Shown here piece by piece: positions 19,674 through 29,860 of a stretch of 64,000 nt of DNA. Location: contig JAABSH010000012.1 of the NCBI GenBank assembly GCA_011390465.1, forward strand, positions 23,695 to 87,694, in the 5' to 3' direction. This DNA is from Desulfobacteraceae bacterium (GTDB taxonomy: Bacteria; Desulfobacterota; Desulfobacteria; Desulfobacterales; Desulfosalsimonadaceae). Under the pieces are notes generated by a model. That model saw nothing but the letters and a program-made list of their open reading frames with translations. It was not told the DNA's origin and made no database searches. The position numbers and the translations under genes are program-made. Positions within the stretch are counted from its first letter, which is position 1; every line of letters begins with the position of its first letter.

Positions 19674-21700
19674 TAGTGAAAAAAAATAAAATCAAGCAAT
19701 TACTGGTTGGTGTGGGATGTGCGCTCATGGTGACGGCCCTCAGTGTTGGCGGGTTTTTGCAGCCGGCATTTGCGGCGCCCGAGGAAGTTGGGGAATCAGG
19801 TGATGCCGCTGGCCAGGCAGATGCGTCAGTGCTGAGCGAAAACGGAAAGCTCGTGCTGAATTTTGACAATGCCGATTTGGTGGAGGTCATCCGGACCCTG
19901 GCGGATCTTCTGGGGATCAATTACATGGTGGATACCGGGGTGGGCGGCAAGGTGACCATTCATACAGCCGGTGAATTGACCCGGGAGGATCTCTTTCCTG
20001 TTTTTTACCAGGTATTGGAGATCAACGGGATGACAGCGGTAAAAGACAAGGATATTTATAAAATAGTTCCCCTGAAAGACGCCTCCCGGCGACCGGTTAT
20101 CATGTCCCGGATCGGGGCCAAAGAAAGCATCCCCCCTGATGAACGGGTGATTATCCAGGTGATTCCCCTGGCCTCTCTGGCGGCGCCTGAAATGACCAAG
20201 CTGCTCACGCCTTTTCTTTCAGCGGAAGGAACAATCGTATCTCAGGACAGCCGCAACCTTCTGGTGGTGGTGGACCGGGCCGAAAATATCGACAAGATTC
20301 TGCGGCTGGTGCGGGTGTTTGACACGGATGTGTTTGAAAAAGTGGATTATCGTTTTTATCCCCTGTCCTACAGCGATGTGGAAGAGATGGTAAAAATCAT
20401 CAATGACTTTTTTGTGCCGTTTGGGGATGCCGTGAAAACCACCACCAGCCTGATTCCTATCATTCGGTTGAATACGCTTCTGGTGGTCAGCAGCAATGAA
20501 AAAGTGTTCGATATGGTGACGGCTTTTTTAGATGATTATGATGTCCCGAGCCTGAACACGGAACCCAGTGTTTATGTTTATCCCCTTGTGAACGGCAGAG
20601 CCGAAGATATCGCCGATATTCTGGGACAGGTGTTTTCCGGAAAAAACGCCGATGATAAAAATCAGTGGAATTCCCAGGTTTCGGCCGCCACCCGAAATCC
20701 TCTGGGAAAAGCGGCAAAAGCCGAAAAATCCGCGGCTGCTCCGGCTTCAGCCGAATCTGCGCCGATGGCAGCAGGAGCAGACAGCTCCATCGGCTCTGGC
20801 ACCTTGCGGGGTGAAATCAATATTACGGAAGATAAAAGCAGAAATGCCCTTATTATCGAGGCAACGCCGGGGGATTATCAGATAGTAAAAAAATTACTGC
20901 AAAAATTGGATGTTATGCCCCGCCAGGTGCTTATTGAAGTGACATTTGCGGAAATTACCCTGGATGAATCCACTGCCATGGGCGTGGAATGGGCGTATAA
21001 TAAGGGCGATGCCAATTTAAGCACCAGCCTCATGAAAGCCACCATGGGAGATTCCGGGCTGAATTTCACCATTGGCAATCCAGACCGGTGGACCGCGGCC
21101 CTGTCCGCCCTGGCCACGGAAAACAAGGTCAATATTTTATCCAATCCTTCGGTTATGGCATCCAACAGCCTGCCGGCCAATATTGATATTTCCCAGGAAA
21201 TTCCCATTGCCAGTTCCCAGTATCAGTACACCACCGGAGATGATGCGCTTCTGGAAACCGATATTCAATACCGGGACACCGGAATCATGCTGTCGGTAAC
21301 GCCCAATATCAATGAAAACGGGCTGGTGACCATGGAAATCGATCAGGAAATCAGCGAGCAGGCATCCAATGTGTCTGTGGGGGGAAAAGATTACCCCTCA
21401 TTTTTTAAACGCAGCACCGCCACAACCCTCACGGTGCAAAGCGGCCAGACCATTGCCATCGGCGGCCTGATTCGGGAGACCGTATCTGACGGGTCCTCCG
21501 GTACTCCCTGGTTTGTCAGAATCCCGATCATCGGTTTTTTGTTCGGCCAGACATCGGATTCCATTTCAAAAACAGAACTGGTAATTTTAATTTCACCTTA
21601 TGTCATTGCCACTCCGGATGACGTGGACGTGGTAACCCGGGAGTTCCAGGCCAGAATTACGGGCCTGTCAACGGACGTGAAAGAATCGGGCCAGCGGTAA
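19670..21700 (+). CDS. gspD: Type II secretion secretin
   Basis: N0-N3 domains plus secretin core (VLIEVTFAEITLDE..., ILSNPSVMASNSLPANIDISQEIPI..., GQTIAIGGLI). Confidence 0.96.
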   Translation: MIVKKNKIKQLLVGVGCALMVTALSVGGFLQPAFAAPEEVGESGDAAGQADASVLSENGKLVLNFDNADLVEVIRTLADLLGINYMVDTGVGGKVTIHTAGELTREDLFPVFYQVLEINGMTAVKDKDIYKIVPLKDASRRPVIMSRIGAKESIPPDERVIIQVIPLASLAAPEMTKLLTPFLSAEGTIVSQDSRNLLVVVDRAENIDKILRLVRVFDTDVFEKVDYRFYPLSYSDVEEMVKIINDFFVPFGDAVKTTTSLIPIIRLNTLLVVSSNEKVFDMVTAFLDDYDVPSLNTEPSVYVYPLVNGRAEDIADILGQVFSGKNADDKNQWNSQVSAATRNPLGKAAKAEKSAAAPASAESAPMAAGADSSIGSGTLRGEINITEDKSRNALIIEATPGDYQIVKKLLQKLDVMPRQVLIEVTFAEITLDESTAMGVEWAYNKGDANLSTSLMKATMGDSGLNFTIGNPDRWTAALSALATENKVNILSNPSVMASNSLPANIDISQEIPIASSQYQYTTGDDALLETDIQYRDTGIMLSVTPNINENGLVTMEIDQEISEQASNVSVGGKDYPSFFKRSTATTLTVQSGQTIAIGGLIRETVSDGSSGTPWFVRIPIIGFLFGQTSDSISKTELVILISPYVIATPDDVDVVTREFQARITGLSTDVKESGQR

Positions 21701-21741
21701 CGGCATGGGATGTCTGATAAAGATTTAGCTGAACCGGCCTT

Positions 21742-22710
21742 ATGAAATTTTCCTGCACGGCAAATAAACGGCTCCTTTATTTTGTGGCAGTGTTCGTGCT
21801 GATGTGGAGTTTTGCCGGCTTTGCCCATTGCCGGGAACCTGAAACCCACCGGATTTTCCTTTTTGTTTCAAAAAATATCAAACCCTATGTGGAAGCGGTG
21901 GACGGCTTTCGCAGCGGACTTGAAGCTCCTGCTATCGCATTGCCAGATGTAAATCTCGAAGTCATCATGCTGGATCGCTACACTGAGGCATCTTTGGTGG
22001 ATCTGGCAGGCCGAATGGCCAATCAGGCAGATATCCGGCTTGCGGCAGCCGTAGGACCTGAGGCGGCGGCTTTTGTCTGGGAAACATTTCCCGGGCCAAG
22101 CGTTGAAAAAATGTATTTTCTGATTCTAAATCCGGAAAAAGTCATCCCGGGCATCTCCCCGGCCGCCGGCGTTTCCCTGAATATCCCGCCACCTGATCAA
22201 TTGCGGCTGATTCATAAAAGCCTTTCCCCTGTGTCCCGGGTGGGGCTTTTTTATGATCCTGCCCATAACACGGATTTTTTTACAGCAGCGGCCGCTGCCT
22301 CTCTGGAACTGGACATCACTCTGGTGCCGCTGGCGGTAGGTTCCAAAAAGGATATACCCTTTCTGCTGGAAGAATGCTGGGATTCTATTGATTGTGTCTG
22401 GTTGATACCGGATCGCACGGTCATATCGGAAAGCATTGCCCAGTATATTATCAAACAGGCGGTATTGAAAAAAGTGCCGGTTGTGGGATACAACCGGTTT
22501 TTTTATGATTCCGGCGCGGCCGCAGCCTTTGTTTTTGACTATGCGGATCTCGGCCGCCAGGCCGCGGGCCTGGCAATGGATATGTTGCGGGGCCGGGCCA
22601 GGGGGAAGGTGTCTCCGATGTTCCATGTCTGGTTGAACGCATCGGTTTTTCAAAAAACAGGCATTCCCCTGCCGGAACCCGTAGAACTGCCGCTGAAGGT
22701 GGGCCCGTGA
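21742..22710 (+). CDS. ABC transporter substrate-binding-like protein (ABC_sub_bind family)
   Basis: Signal peptide; periplasmic-binding fold (RVGLFYDPAHNTDF, VPVVGYNRFFYDSGAAAAFVFDYADLGRQAAGLAMDMLRG). Confidence 0.75.
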   Translation: MKFSCTANKRLLYFVAVFVLMWSFAGFAHCREPETHRIFLFVSKNIKPYVEAVDGFRSGLEAPAIALPDVNLEVIMLDRYTEASLVDLAGRMANQADIRLAAAVGPEAAAFVWETFPGPSVEKMYFLILNPEKVIPGISPAAGVSLNIPPPDQLRLIHKSLSPVSRVGLFYDPAHNTDFFTAAAAASLELDITLVPLAVGSKKDIPFLLEECWDSIDCVWLIPDRTVISESIAQYIIKQAVLKKVPVVGYNRFFYDSGAAAAFVFDYADLGRQAAGLAMDMLRGRARGKVSPMFHVWLNASVFQKTGIPLPEPVELPLKVGP

Positions 22711-24143
22711 AACGGCCCGGCATCCACGCAAGACTTCTGGTCACGGCGTTTCTGGTGATCAGCCTGACGGCCTTTGCGTTGGGCACCCTTGGGGTGAAAA
22801 TGTTTCATGATTTTGCCCAGGACCGGTTTGTGGACCGGTTTGAATTTCTGGCCCGGTATCTGGCGCTTAATTCAGAACTGGGCATTTTGATTGACCAGCG
22901 GACCATGCTGGTCCAATTGGCCGAAAACCTGCTGGCGGAAGCAGATGTGGCCCGGGTGGAGATACAAAACAATGCCGGGGATATGCTGGCCCAGGCTGCC
23001 AGGGATCTTCCCCGGCCCCATGGATCGGTGACGGCCGCGGTTCGTCTGAAGGCAACCAGCGAGGAAGGCCAGGCATTTGGATGGTCGTTTCCCTCTGCTG
23101 TGAACGGGGGGGCTTCGGATGTGATCGGTAATGTCCGGATTGTTTACAGCACCTACCAGATCAACCGTCTGCTGAAAGCCCTGACGGTCCGGTATCTGTG
23201 GCTGACCGCGGGACTGGCCGGATTATGTCTGGTGATTTTTTATGTTATTTCCCGGTCCCTGGTGGCGCCGCTCACCCGGTTGGCCCAGACCGCCCGGAAA
23301 GTCGGGGAAGGGGAGCTTCAGCGGCGGATGATGCCGGGCAATGTTCCGGAAACCCGGGAAGTGTCCCTGGCGTTCAATGCCATGCTGGATTCCCTGGAGC
23401 GGGGCCGGCGGGCAGTGGAAGAAGCCCAGCAGGAAATGGCCCGGCAGAATCTGCTGGCCGAGATGGGAAAATTTTCCATGATGATCGCCCATGAACTTAA
23501 AAATCCCTTAGGGATTATTAAAAGTTCTTTTGATCTTTTGAAAAAAGATCCCGCTGATCCTGCCAATGCCATCCTTGTGGCGTACATTGACGAGGAGATC
23601 CTCCGGATCAACGGCCTGATTGAGGACTTTCTGTCTTTTGCCAAACCGTCCAAACCGTCTTTCCGGGTGGTGGATGCCAACAGCATGCTGCGGGACTGTG
23701 TTGAGCGGTTTGGAAGGATGGACACGGCCCGGGAGATTATGTTTAAAGAAAATGTGCCGGATGTATCGTGCCTGTCGTATCTGGATCCGGATTTATTCCG
23801 GCGGGCCATTGATAATATTTTAAAAAATGCGGTAGAAGCCTGCGAAGAGCGGGGCACGATTTTTGTGGATGCAGTGTGCGGGGAAGAATCGTGGCGGGTG
23901 GAAATCAGCGATGACGGATGCGGCATACCGGAAGAGGTAATGGAAAAAATTTTCAATCCGTTTGTTACCACCCGGACCAAAGGCACGGGGCTGGGGCTGG
24001 CGTACACCGCCCAGGTGATTCAGGCCCACAACGGCACCATCCAGGTGCGGAACCGGAAGGCAAAAGGCGCCTGTTTTACCGTTGAAATCCCCAGAGAGCC
24101 CAAAATGATTGATTTGTTTGAGCAAGATGACGTAAGAAGGTAG
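22707..24143 (+). CDS. Sensor histidine kinase with HAMP domain
   Basis: HAMP (RSLVAPLTRLAQTARKVGEGE), H-box MIAHELKNPLGIIKSS, N/G boxes (NILKNAVEACEE, ISDDGCGIPEE, TKGTGLGLAYT). Confidence 0.93.
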   Translation: MKRPGIHARLLVTAFLVISLTAFALGTLGVKMFHDFAQDRFVDRFEFLARYLALNSELGILIDQRTMLVQLAENLLAEADVARVEIQNNAGDMLAQAARDLPRPHGSVTAAVRLKATSEEGQAFGWSFPSAVNGGASDVIGNVRIVYSTYQINRLLKALTVRYLWLTAGLAGLCLVIFYVISRSLVAPLTRLAQTARKVGEGELQRRMMPGNVPETREVSLAFNAMLDSLERGRRAVEEAQQEMARQNLLAEMGKFSMMIAHELKNPLGIIKSSFDLLKKDPADPANAILVAYIDEEILRINGLIEDFLSFAKPSKPSFRVVDANSMLRDCVERFGRMDTAREIMFKENVPDVSCLSYLDPDLFRRAIDNILKNAVEACEERGTIFVDAVCGEESWRVEISDDGCGIPEEVMEKIFNPFVTTRTKGTGLGLAYTAQVIQAHNGTIQVRNRKAKGACFTVEIPREPKMIDLFEQDDVRR

Positions 24144-24222
24144 GGCAGGCCCACCGTGCCTGCCTGAAAAACAGGATGAAGTTACGGTGCTGTAAAGCAC
24201 ATATTGGTTTGATACAGATGAC

Positions 24223-25593
24223 GTGGGTGAGTCAGTCATGGCATATATTTTAGTTGTTGATGATGAAGAAAAAATGCAGCACCTGCTGTCCATTATGCTG
24301 GGCCGGCAGGGGTACAGTGTGGACCGGGCCGGGGATGGTGTTAAAGCCCTTGAAATGATAAAGGAAAATCCCTATGATCTCGTGATATCCGATATCCGGA
24401 TGCCCAAAATGGACGGCATGACCCTTCTCTCTGAGATGAAAACGGCGGATATTTGCTGCCCCGTGGTGTTCATCACCGCGTTTGCCACGGTTGATTCCGC
24501 GGTGGACGCCATGCGGCAGGGGGTGGCCGATTATATCACCAAGCCTTTTGACGAGGAGCGGATTCTGCTGACCGTGGAGCGCACCCTGGGCATTTCCCGG
24601 ATAATTGCGGAAAACAGAGAATTAAAACAGCAGTTGCTGGATGTTTCCGGGGGCCGGGAAATTGTGTATGTATCCAAAGAAATGGCCCGGGTTATGGAAA
24701 ACGCCGCAAAGGTGGCGGCCGCGGAAACGGCAGTGCTTATCACCGGCGAATCCGGCACTGGAAAAGAAGTGGTGGCGGCGTATATCCACCAGTCCAGCCA
24801 CCGGGCGAAAAGCCGGTTTGTACCGGTCAATTGCGCGGCCATCTCCCCCAATCTTGTGGAATCGGAACTTTTCGGGTATGAAAAAGGGGCGTTTACCGGC
24901 GCGGATCGCCGCACCAAGGGAAAATTTGAGTATGCCAACGGCGGCACATTGTTTCTGGATGAAATCGGGGATCTGCCCCTGGAAGCCCAGGCAAAACTTT
25001 TGCGGGCGCTTCAGGAAAAAAAGGTCCAGCGAGTCGGGGGGAATGAGGAAATTCCCCTGGATGTCCGTATCCTTTGCGCCACCAATCAAGATCTGGCCGG
25101 TCTGGTCAAAAAAGGGACCTTTCGCCAGGATTTGTATTACCGAATCAATGTGTTTCCCATTGAAACGCCGCCACTGCGGGATCGTATTGATGATATCGTT
25201 CCCCTGGCGGAATATTTCTTAGGTCAGCTCTCAGAGGGCCGGGAGATCGGGTTTACCGACGGTGCGGTCCGGACCCTGCAGTCCTACAACTGGCCGGGAA
25301 ACGTGCGGGAGCTGGCCAATGCCATGGAGCGGGTGATGATTCTTGCCGGCAGTGACGGCCGGGTGACCGCTGAAACCCTGTCATTTTTGCGGGCCGGGGC
25401 AAACGGGTGCGGGGCCTTTGAAGACCTGGCCCTGCCGCCGGAAGGGATTTCCCTGGAAAAACTCCAGTATAACCTGGCGCGAAGGGCCATGGAACAGACG
25501 GGCAATAACCAGTCCGCCGCCGCCACTCTTTTGGGGTTGACCCGGGCAAAGTTCCGGGTGCTGTTAAGGCAGGCGGAGGAGAATGATGAATAA
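24223..25593 (+). CDS. Sigma-54-dependent response regulator (NtrC family)
   Basis: Receiver (VVDDEEKMQHLL...ISDIRMPKMDGM), AAA+ ([25 protein letters not shown]), Fis-type HTH. Confidence 0.95.
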   Translation: MGESVMAYILVVDDEEKMQHLLSIMLGRQGYSVDRAGDGVKALEMIKENPYDLVISDIRMPKMDGMTLLSEMKTADICCPVVFITAFATVDSAVDAMRQGVADYITKPFDEERILLTVERTLGISRIIAENRELKQQLLDVSGGREIVYVSKEMARVMENAAKVAAAETAVLITGESGTGKEVVAAYIHQSSHRAKSRFVPVNCAAISPNLVESELFGYEKGAFTGADRRTKGKFEYANGGTLFLDEIGDLPLEAQAKLLRALQEKKVQRVGGNEEIPLDVRILCATNQDLAGLVKKGTFRQDLYYRINVFPIETPPLRDRIDDIVPLAEYFLGQLSEGREIGFTDGAVRTLQSYNWPGNVRELANAMERVMILAGSDGRVTAETLSFLRAGANGCGAFEDLALPPEGISLEKLQYNLARRAMEQTGNNQSAAATLLGLTRAKFRVLLRQAEENDE

Positions 25594-25595
25594 TG

Positions 25596-25697
25596 AATTA
25601 CGAATATCGAACAAGGAATGATGAATGTTGAAGTGGAGTCATAGGCCAGGCAGTGTAAACTTCGTCATTCGACATTCGGTGTTCAAAATTCGATATT
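25596..25697. repeat. Intergenic imperfect inverted repeat (aatatcgaac..gatgaatgttgaagt / acttcgtcattcgacattcggtgttc..gatatt)
   Basis: Read directly from the intergenic sequence. Confidence 0.55.
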
Positions 25698-27788
25698 ATG
25701 TTTTTTGAAGCCAATTATTTGCAAGGTACTGTAAGAGTGTGTCATCAGGCTTTTAAAATATTGTCAGTCTCTGTGGTCATTGCCTGTTTTCTGTGGCCAA
25801 AAGCAACTCTTGCGTCTGAGATGGAAGACACCATGCTCATGTTTGTGGGCGAGGAACTGGATGTGCTGTCTATTGCCTCCCGCCGGGAGGAAAGCGCGCG
25901 CCAGGCGCCGGCCGTGGCAAGCGTCATCACCCGGGACATGATGGAAACCCGGGGAATGTACACTGTCAGTCAGGCCCTTGCCCAGATGCCCGGGTTTTAC
26001 CTGGCGCAAAAAGAATGGGGCTCCCGGCCGTATTTGCGGGGGATTCCGGATTCTGTCCTGTTTTTGTATGATACTGTTCCCATGCAATCGGATACTTCCA
26101 AGTCCGTGCATCCCCTGGATGATGAGCTGTCTCTTGCGCCGGTCAAGCGCATTGAAATTGTCCGGGGGCCCGGGTCCGTACTCTGGGGCGCGGACGCATT
26201 TGCCGGTATTGTCAATATTGTGCCCATGACCGGAAAGGACCTGAACGGCGTAGAAACCGGTATCTCCTATGGTGATCCGGGTGACTTTAAGGGGTATCAC
26301 ATCAATGCCGGGCATGACGGCGGCGCATGGGATGGATTTATTTCCCTGATCGGGCGGGAAGGCGCGGCTGATGACCGGACGGCCAATGTTGTGCGTTTTC
26401 AGGGAAATCAACAGCAAGATCCCACCGGCATACCCGTACCGCCGGATGAGCGGTATGGATACGAACGGGCTGACCGGCCCCAATTTATCGAACTGGTAGG
26501 CAACTTCAATGTCCGGGACTGGCTCACCGTGTCCGGCCGGTATTCGGACTATACCCGGCCCTATTCCATGGCGGACCGGGACCAGGAACGGGTGTGGCTG
26601 GAAAAGCGCAGCAATCCCATGAACTATCTCAAGCTGGAAGGCAAAAAAAATGTGGGCGTGAATTCCGCCCTGCGGTTTACGGGGTATTATTCAGCCATTG
26701 ATTCATCTTATAAAGTCATCGACATGGGCTTTGAGCCCAGTGAATACACAACCTATGGGGAGCTGATTTATGATCATGATTTCCTGTCCGGCAAAGGCCT
26801 GCTCACCGCGGGCACGGCCTGGCGAAATAAAAGTGTGTCGGACGCGCCCATCTGGGACAGTTATCTGCCGGACTTTCTGGGTCCTGAAAATACCACGTTT
26901 CTGCCGGGCATCACACAAGAAGATTACCGGACCGAGCTGTGGTCCTTTTTTGGCCAGTATTCCCATAAAATCGGCAAATTGGATGTGTCCGCGGGCCTCC
27001 GTCATGACGCCCACGATGCATATGAGAACAGTTTGAGTTATAATCTGGGGGTTGTCTGGTCTCCGGCCGCTGCCTGGACATTAAAGGCGCTGTATGGCAC
27101 CGGATACCGCACGCCTTTTGCCAGTCAGCTCCTGGAAGCCGAAAAGCCGGATCTTGAAGAAATCAACACGGCAAATCTGGAAGTGTCCTGGCAGCCGGAC
27201 CATTGCTGGGGATTGACCCTTGGCGGATTTGTCAATCATATCTCGGATCATATCATGGAAGACCCCTATGCCGGGCTGTCGGATTCCAATCACCAGAAGA
27301 TTTACGGCGTGGAAATGGAAGGCCGGATTCAACCAGTCGATTCGCTGGAACTTGCCGCCAATATCACGGTGATGAACAATTCCGGGCCGGATGAGGCTTA
27401 TTTTTACAATGATTATACCTTCCTGCGGCCGGACGGCACCCTGGAGAAGCATTATGTCGAGATCAATTATCCCTTTGACACCGGGCCGGACACTCTGCTG
27501 AACTTTACGGCTGAATGGACGCCCATGGACCGGATTTCCCTGTTCTGCCGGACCGGTTATGTGTCGTCTCAGGATGTTATCTGTTCCACCTGCGACACCT
27601 GTGACAAGGTTTCCGGAGAGTGGATTGCGGATGCCGCCGCAACCGTCCGGGATATCCTGTTGCCCGGTCTGGACCTGCGTCTGTATATGAAAAATATCAC
27701 AGACAGGGAATACAATCTTCCCGGCACCAACAGCACCATTGAAGGAGAACCGTTTTCCCTGCAGTTGATGCTTATCAAAAAGTGGTAA
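25698..27788 (+). CDS. TonB-dependent outer-membrane receptor
   Basis: Plug domain (APAVASVITRDMMETRGMYTVSQALAQMPGFYLAQ, IEIVRGPGSVLWGADAFAGIVNIV) and C-terminal barrel (LDLRLYMKNITDREYNLPG...). Confidence 0.95.
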   Translation: MFFEANYLQGTVRVCHQAFKILSVSVVIACFLWPKATLASEMEDTMLMFVGEELDVLSIASRREESARQAPAVASVITRDMMETRGMYTVSQALAQMPGFYLAQKEWGSRPYLRGIPDSVLFLYDTVPMQSDTSKSVHPLDDELSLAPVKRIEIVRGPGSVLWGADAFAGIVNIVPMTGKDLNGVETGISYGDPGDFKGYHINAGHDGGAWDGFISLIGREGAADDRTANVVRFQGNQQQDPTGIPVPPDERYGYERADRPQFIELVGNFNVRDWLTVSGRYSDYTRPYSMADRDQERVWLEKRSNPMNYLKLEGKKNVGVNSALRFTGYYSAIDSSYKVIDMGFEPSEYTTYGELIYDHDFLSGKGLLTAGTAWRNKSVSDAPIWDSYLPDFLGPENTTFLPGITQEDYRTELWSFFGQYSHKIGKLDVSAGLRHDAHDAYENSLSYNLGVVWSPAAAWTLKALYGTGYRTPFASQLLEAEKPDLEEINTANLEVSWQPDHCWGLTLGGFVNHISDHIMEDPYAGLSDSNHQKIYGVEMEGRIQPVDSLELAANITVMNNSGPDEAYFYNDYTFLRPDGTLEKHYVEINYPFDTGPDTLLNFTAEWTPMDRISLFCRTGYVSSQDVICSTCDTCDKVSGEWIADAAATVRDILLPGLDLRLYMKNITDREYNLPGTNSTIEGEPFSLQLMLIKKW

Positions 27789-27886
27789 TTTTATTTTATT
27801 GGCCAAACCTGACCATGTCTGGCTAAATATAGCCAGCTTCTCAACCTGGGTGTGTGCCTGAAAAATGCAGCAAAAAAAACTATTAC

Positions 27887-27950
27887 ACCACAGAGGACAC
27901 CGAGAACACGGAGAAAAAAATCCCTCTGTGATCTCTGGATCCTCTGTGGT
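27887..27950. repeat. Inverted repeat accacagagga / tcctctgtggt with internal imperfect pairing
   Basis: Arms 27887-27897 and 27940-27950. Confidence 0.75.
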
Positions 27951-28064
27951 TTAAAATCATTCTGCATAATTTTTTTCAAATTTTCAGATCTTTTCCGTAT
28001 ATTTTCAGGTGAAATGCACTGGGCCAGTGATTATGGCACCATGATTGCAAGGTATAAAAACAAT

Positions 28065-29609
28065 ATGAAAACACGATTCCGACATATTGTTTTAATTATA
28101 ACCATTGCGGTGATCACCCTGGCATTTCCGGCAGTCACTGTTGCGGACGATTCAGCCGCAGAGGAAACAGCAACGTATGAAACAGCAGTTCAGGATGCCC
28201 AGCCGGGGATGGATGAAAATGAGACCGCGCTTTTCACCCTCATCAACGCGGCCCGGCGGGATCCGTTGGGCATGGCTGAATCTCTGGGGATGAATCGCGA
28301 TGAAGTTTTAAGCAGCTTGCCGGAATTATGCGATATTCTGATCAACGGGCTTCCTGAACTCTGTTTTAACAAGGCGCTTTACCGGTCAGCGGGTGCGCAT
28401 AACCGGGATATGCTGGATCAAAATTATTACGCGTATGCATCTATTGACGGAAAAACACCAGAGCAGCGGATGATGGAAGCCGGATATGTGCCGGCTGTTG
28501 CCGGAGAAGTCCTTGGAATGATGTTTTTCAATAATTTTATCGATCCGAATTTGGCGGTTTCCCGGATATTTGAAAACATCTTCAAAGATGAGCTGTCCCC
28601 TGAACGGACAGCCCCGCGTCGCATTCTTAACCCGGATTTCAGTGATATCGGCGTGAGTATCGGCGGTGGTATCTACCAGATGAATAATTTCACAAGTAAT
28701 GTTTATCTGGGGGTTTTTGATTTCGGCGCTTCGGTAAAACCTCATGAAATTCAGCTTCTGGCGCTGATCAATCAATTACGAAGCAAACCTGGAGCAGTGA
28801 CCCGGAATTTTGGCATAGAAGTGGAGGAAATACTTGATTTGTTTCCTGAATACACACAGTTTTATTCGGAAGGCCTTCCTCCGCTGACTTTTAACGGTTT
28901 GCTGTATACTGCCGCAGATGTTCAGATTTCGGATATGCTGGAAAACAGCTATTGGGGGCATATTTCACCTGATGGCACCACTCCTCTCATGCGGATTCGT
29001 GCTCAGGGGTATGCACCGACGTGGGTAGCAGAATCAAAATACCGGCTTTCCACATGCAATAGAGTTATTTCTCCAACCAATACAATTCATGTTATTTTCA
29101 AAAATATGTTTTTAAATGCATTCAAGAGCGGAACGTATCGGGACCGCAATATGCTGTCCGAAAAAGCCAGGGAAGCTGGATTTCGCATTGTGGCCACTGA
29201 ATGGGAATTAATTGAAAGTCTGTGCGGTAATCAAATGCATATAACACTTTGTGATTATGGTGCTTCAAACGTGTTTGAGGGTTTTAATGGTGAAAATAAA
29301 ATTATACCAGCTTTAACCGGTGTCGTGTATGCAGACGGAAATGACAACGGACTTTATGATGCAGGAGAAGGCGCACAAAATTTTGCGGTAAAAATAGAAA
29401 GCCAGGAAACCAATGAACAAATAAAAATCGTTTTCAGCGGGGAAACAGGTTTTTATTCAGCGTATCTTTATCCGGGTAAATATGAGGTATCTGTGAGTTC
29501 AACGAGAACAGGCAAAGAAATAAACAGCCAGCAGGTTGCTGTTGAAGTGGAAAATACCTGTAACACATGGCTTCCGTTTTTAGTAAATTCAATCCCTTCT
29601 GATTTTTAG
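28065..29609 (+). CDS. Secreted protein with two tandem CAP/SCP-like domains and C-terminal SdrD-B-like domain
   Basis: From ATG 28065: MKTRFRHIVLIITIAVITLAFPAVTVADD signal peptide; ETALFTLINAARRDPLGMAESLG..AGAHNRDMLDQNYYAY and IQLLALINQLRSKPGAVTRNFG..VQISDMLENSYWGHISPDG; VVYADGNDNGLYDAGEGAQNFAV. Confidence 0.75.
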   Translation: MKTRFRHIVLIITIAVITLAFPAVTVADDSAAEETATYETAVQDAQPGMDENETALFTLINAARRDPLGMAESLGMNRDEVLSSLPELCDILINGLPELCFNKALYRSAGAHNRDMLDQNYYAYASIDGKTPEQRMMEAGYVPAVAGEVLGMMFFNNFIDPNLAVSRIFENIFKDELSPERTAPRRILNPDFSDIGVSIGGGIYQMNNFTSNVYLGVFDFGASVKPHEIQLLALINQLRSKPGAVTRNFGIEVEEILDLFPEYTQFYSEGLPPLTFNGLLYTAADVQISDMLENSYWGHISPDGTTPLMRIRAQGYAPTWVAESKYRLSTCNRVISPTNTIHVIFKNMFLNAFKSGTYRDRNMLSEKAREAGFRIVATEWELIESLCGNQMHITLCDYGASNVFEGFNGENKIIPALTGVVYADGNDNGLYDAGEGAQNFAVKIESQETNEQIKIVFSGETGFYSAYLYPGKYEVSVSSTRTGKEINSQQVAVEVENTCNTWLPFLVNSIPSDF

Positions 29610-29860
29610 CAAACAGATGGTTGGTCAAATAGAAAGACGAAAGGGTTGACGAAACTTGTTTTTTTGTTTATATATCAAATTTAATTATATTATTGTGAAT
29701 TATATAAAATTAAAGGGGGTGGTTGGGTTTTTTGGCATGTTTTTTGAATATTATTATATTGCAAGGTAAAGAGATTTTTTGAATGTTGAAATAGTATTTA
29801 TTTTATATTGTTATTTTTTTTAGCACCTAATAATGTTAATCTACAAAATGGAGGAAACAA

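Noticed and set aside
24143-24165. ggcaggc-ccaccgt-gcctgcc hairpin after the histidine kinase
   Set aside because: Only a 7-bp stem without a T-tract; looks like a common short intergenic repeat rather than a terminator; not informative alone.
25596-25697. Imperfect inverted repeat before the TonB receptor as a regulatory site of the adjacent response regulator
   Set aside because: Sequence (aatatcgaac...gaatgttgaa / ttcgacattcggtgttc) resembles a generic dispersed intergenic repeat also echoed at about 372-436; no sigma-54 -24/-12 was found there.
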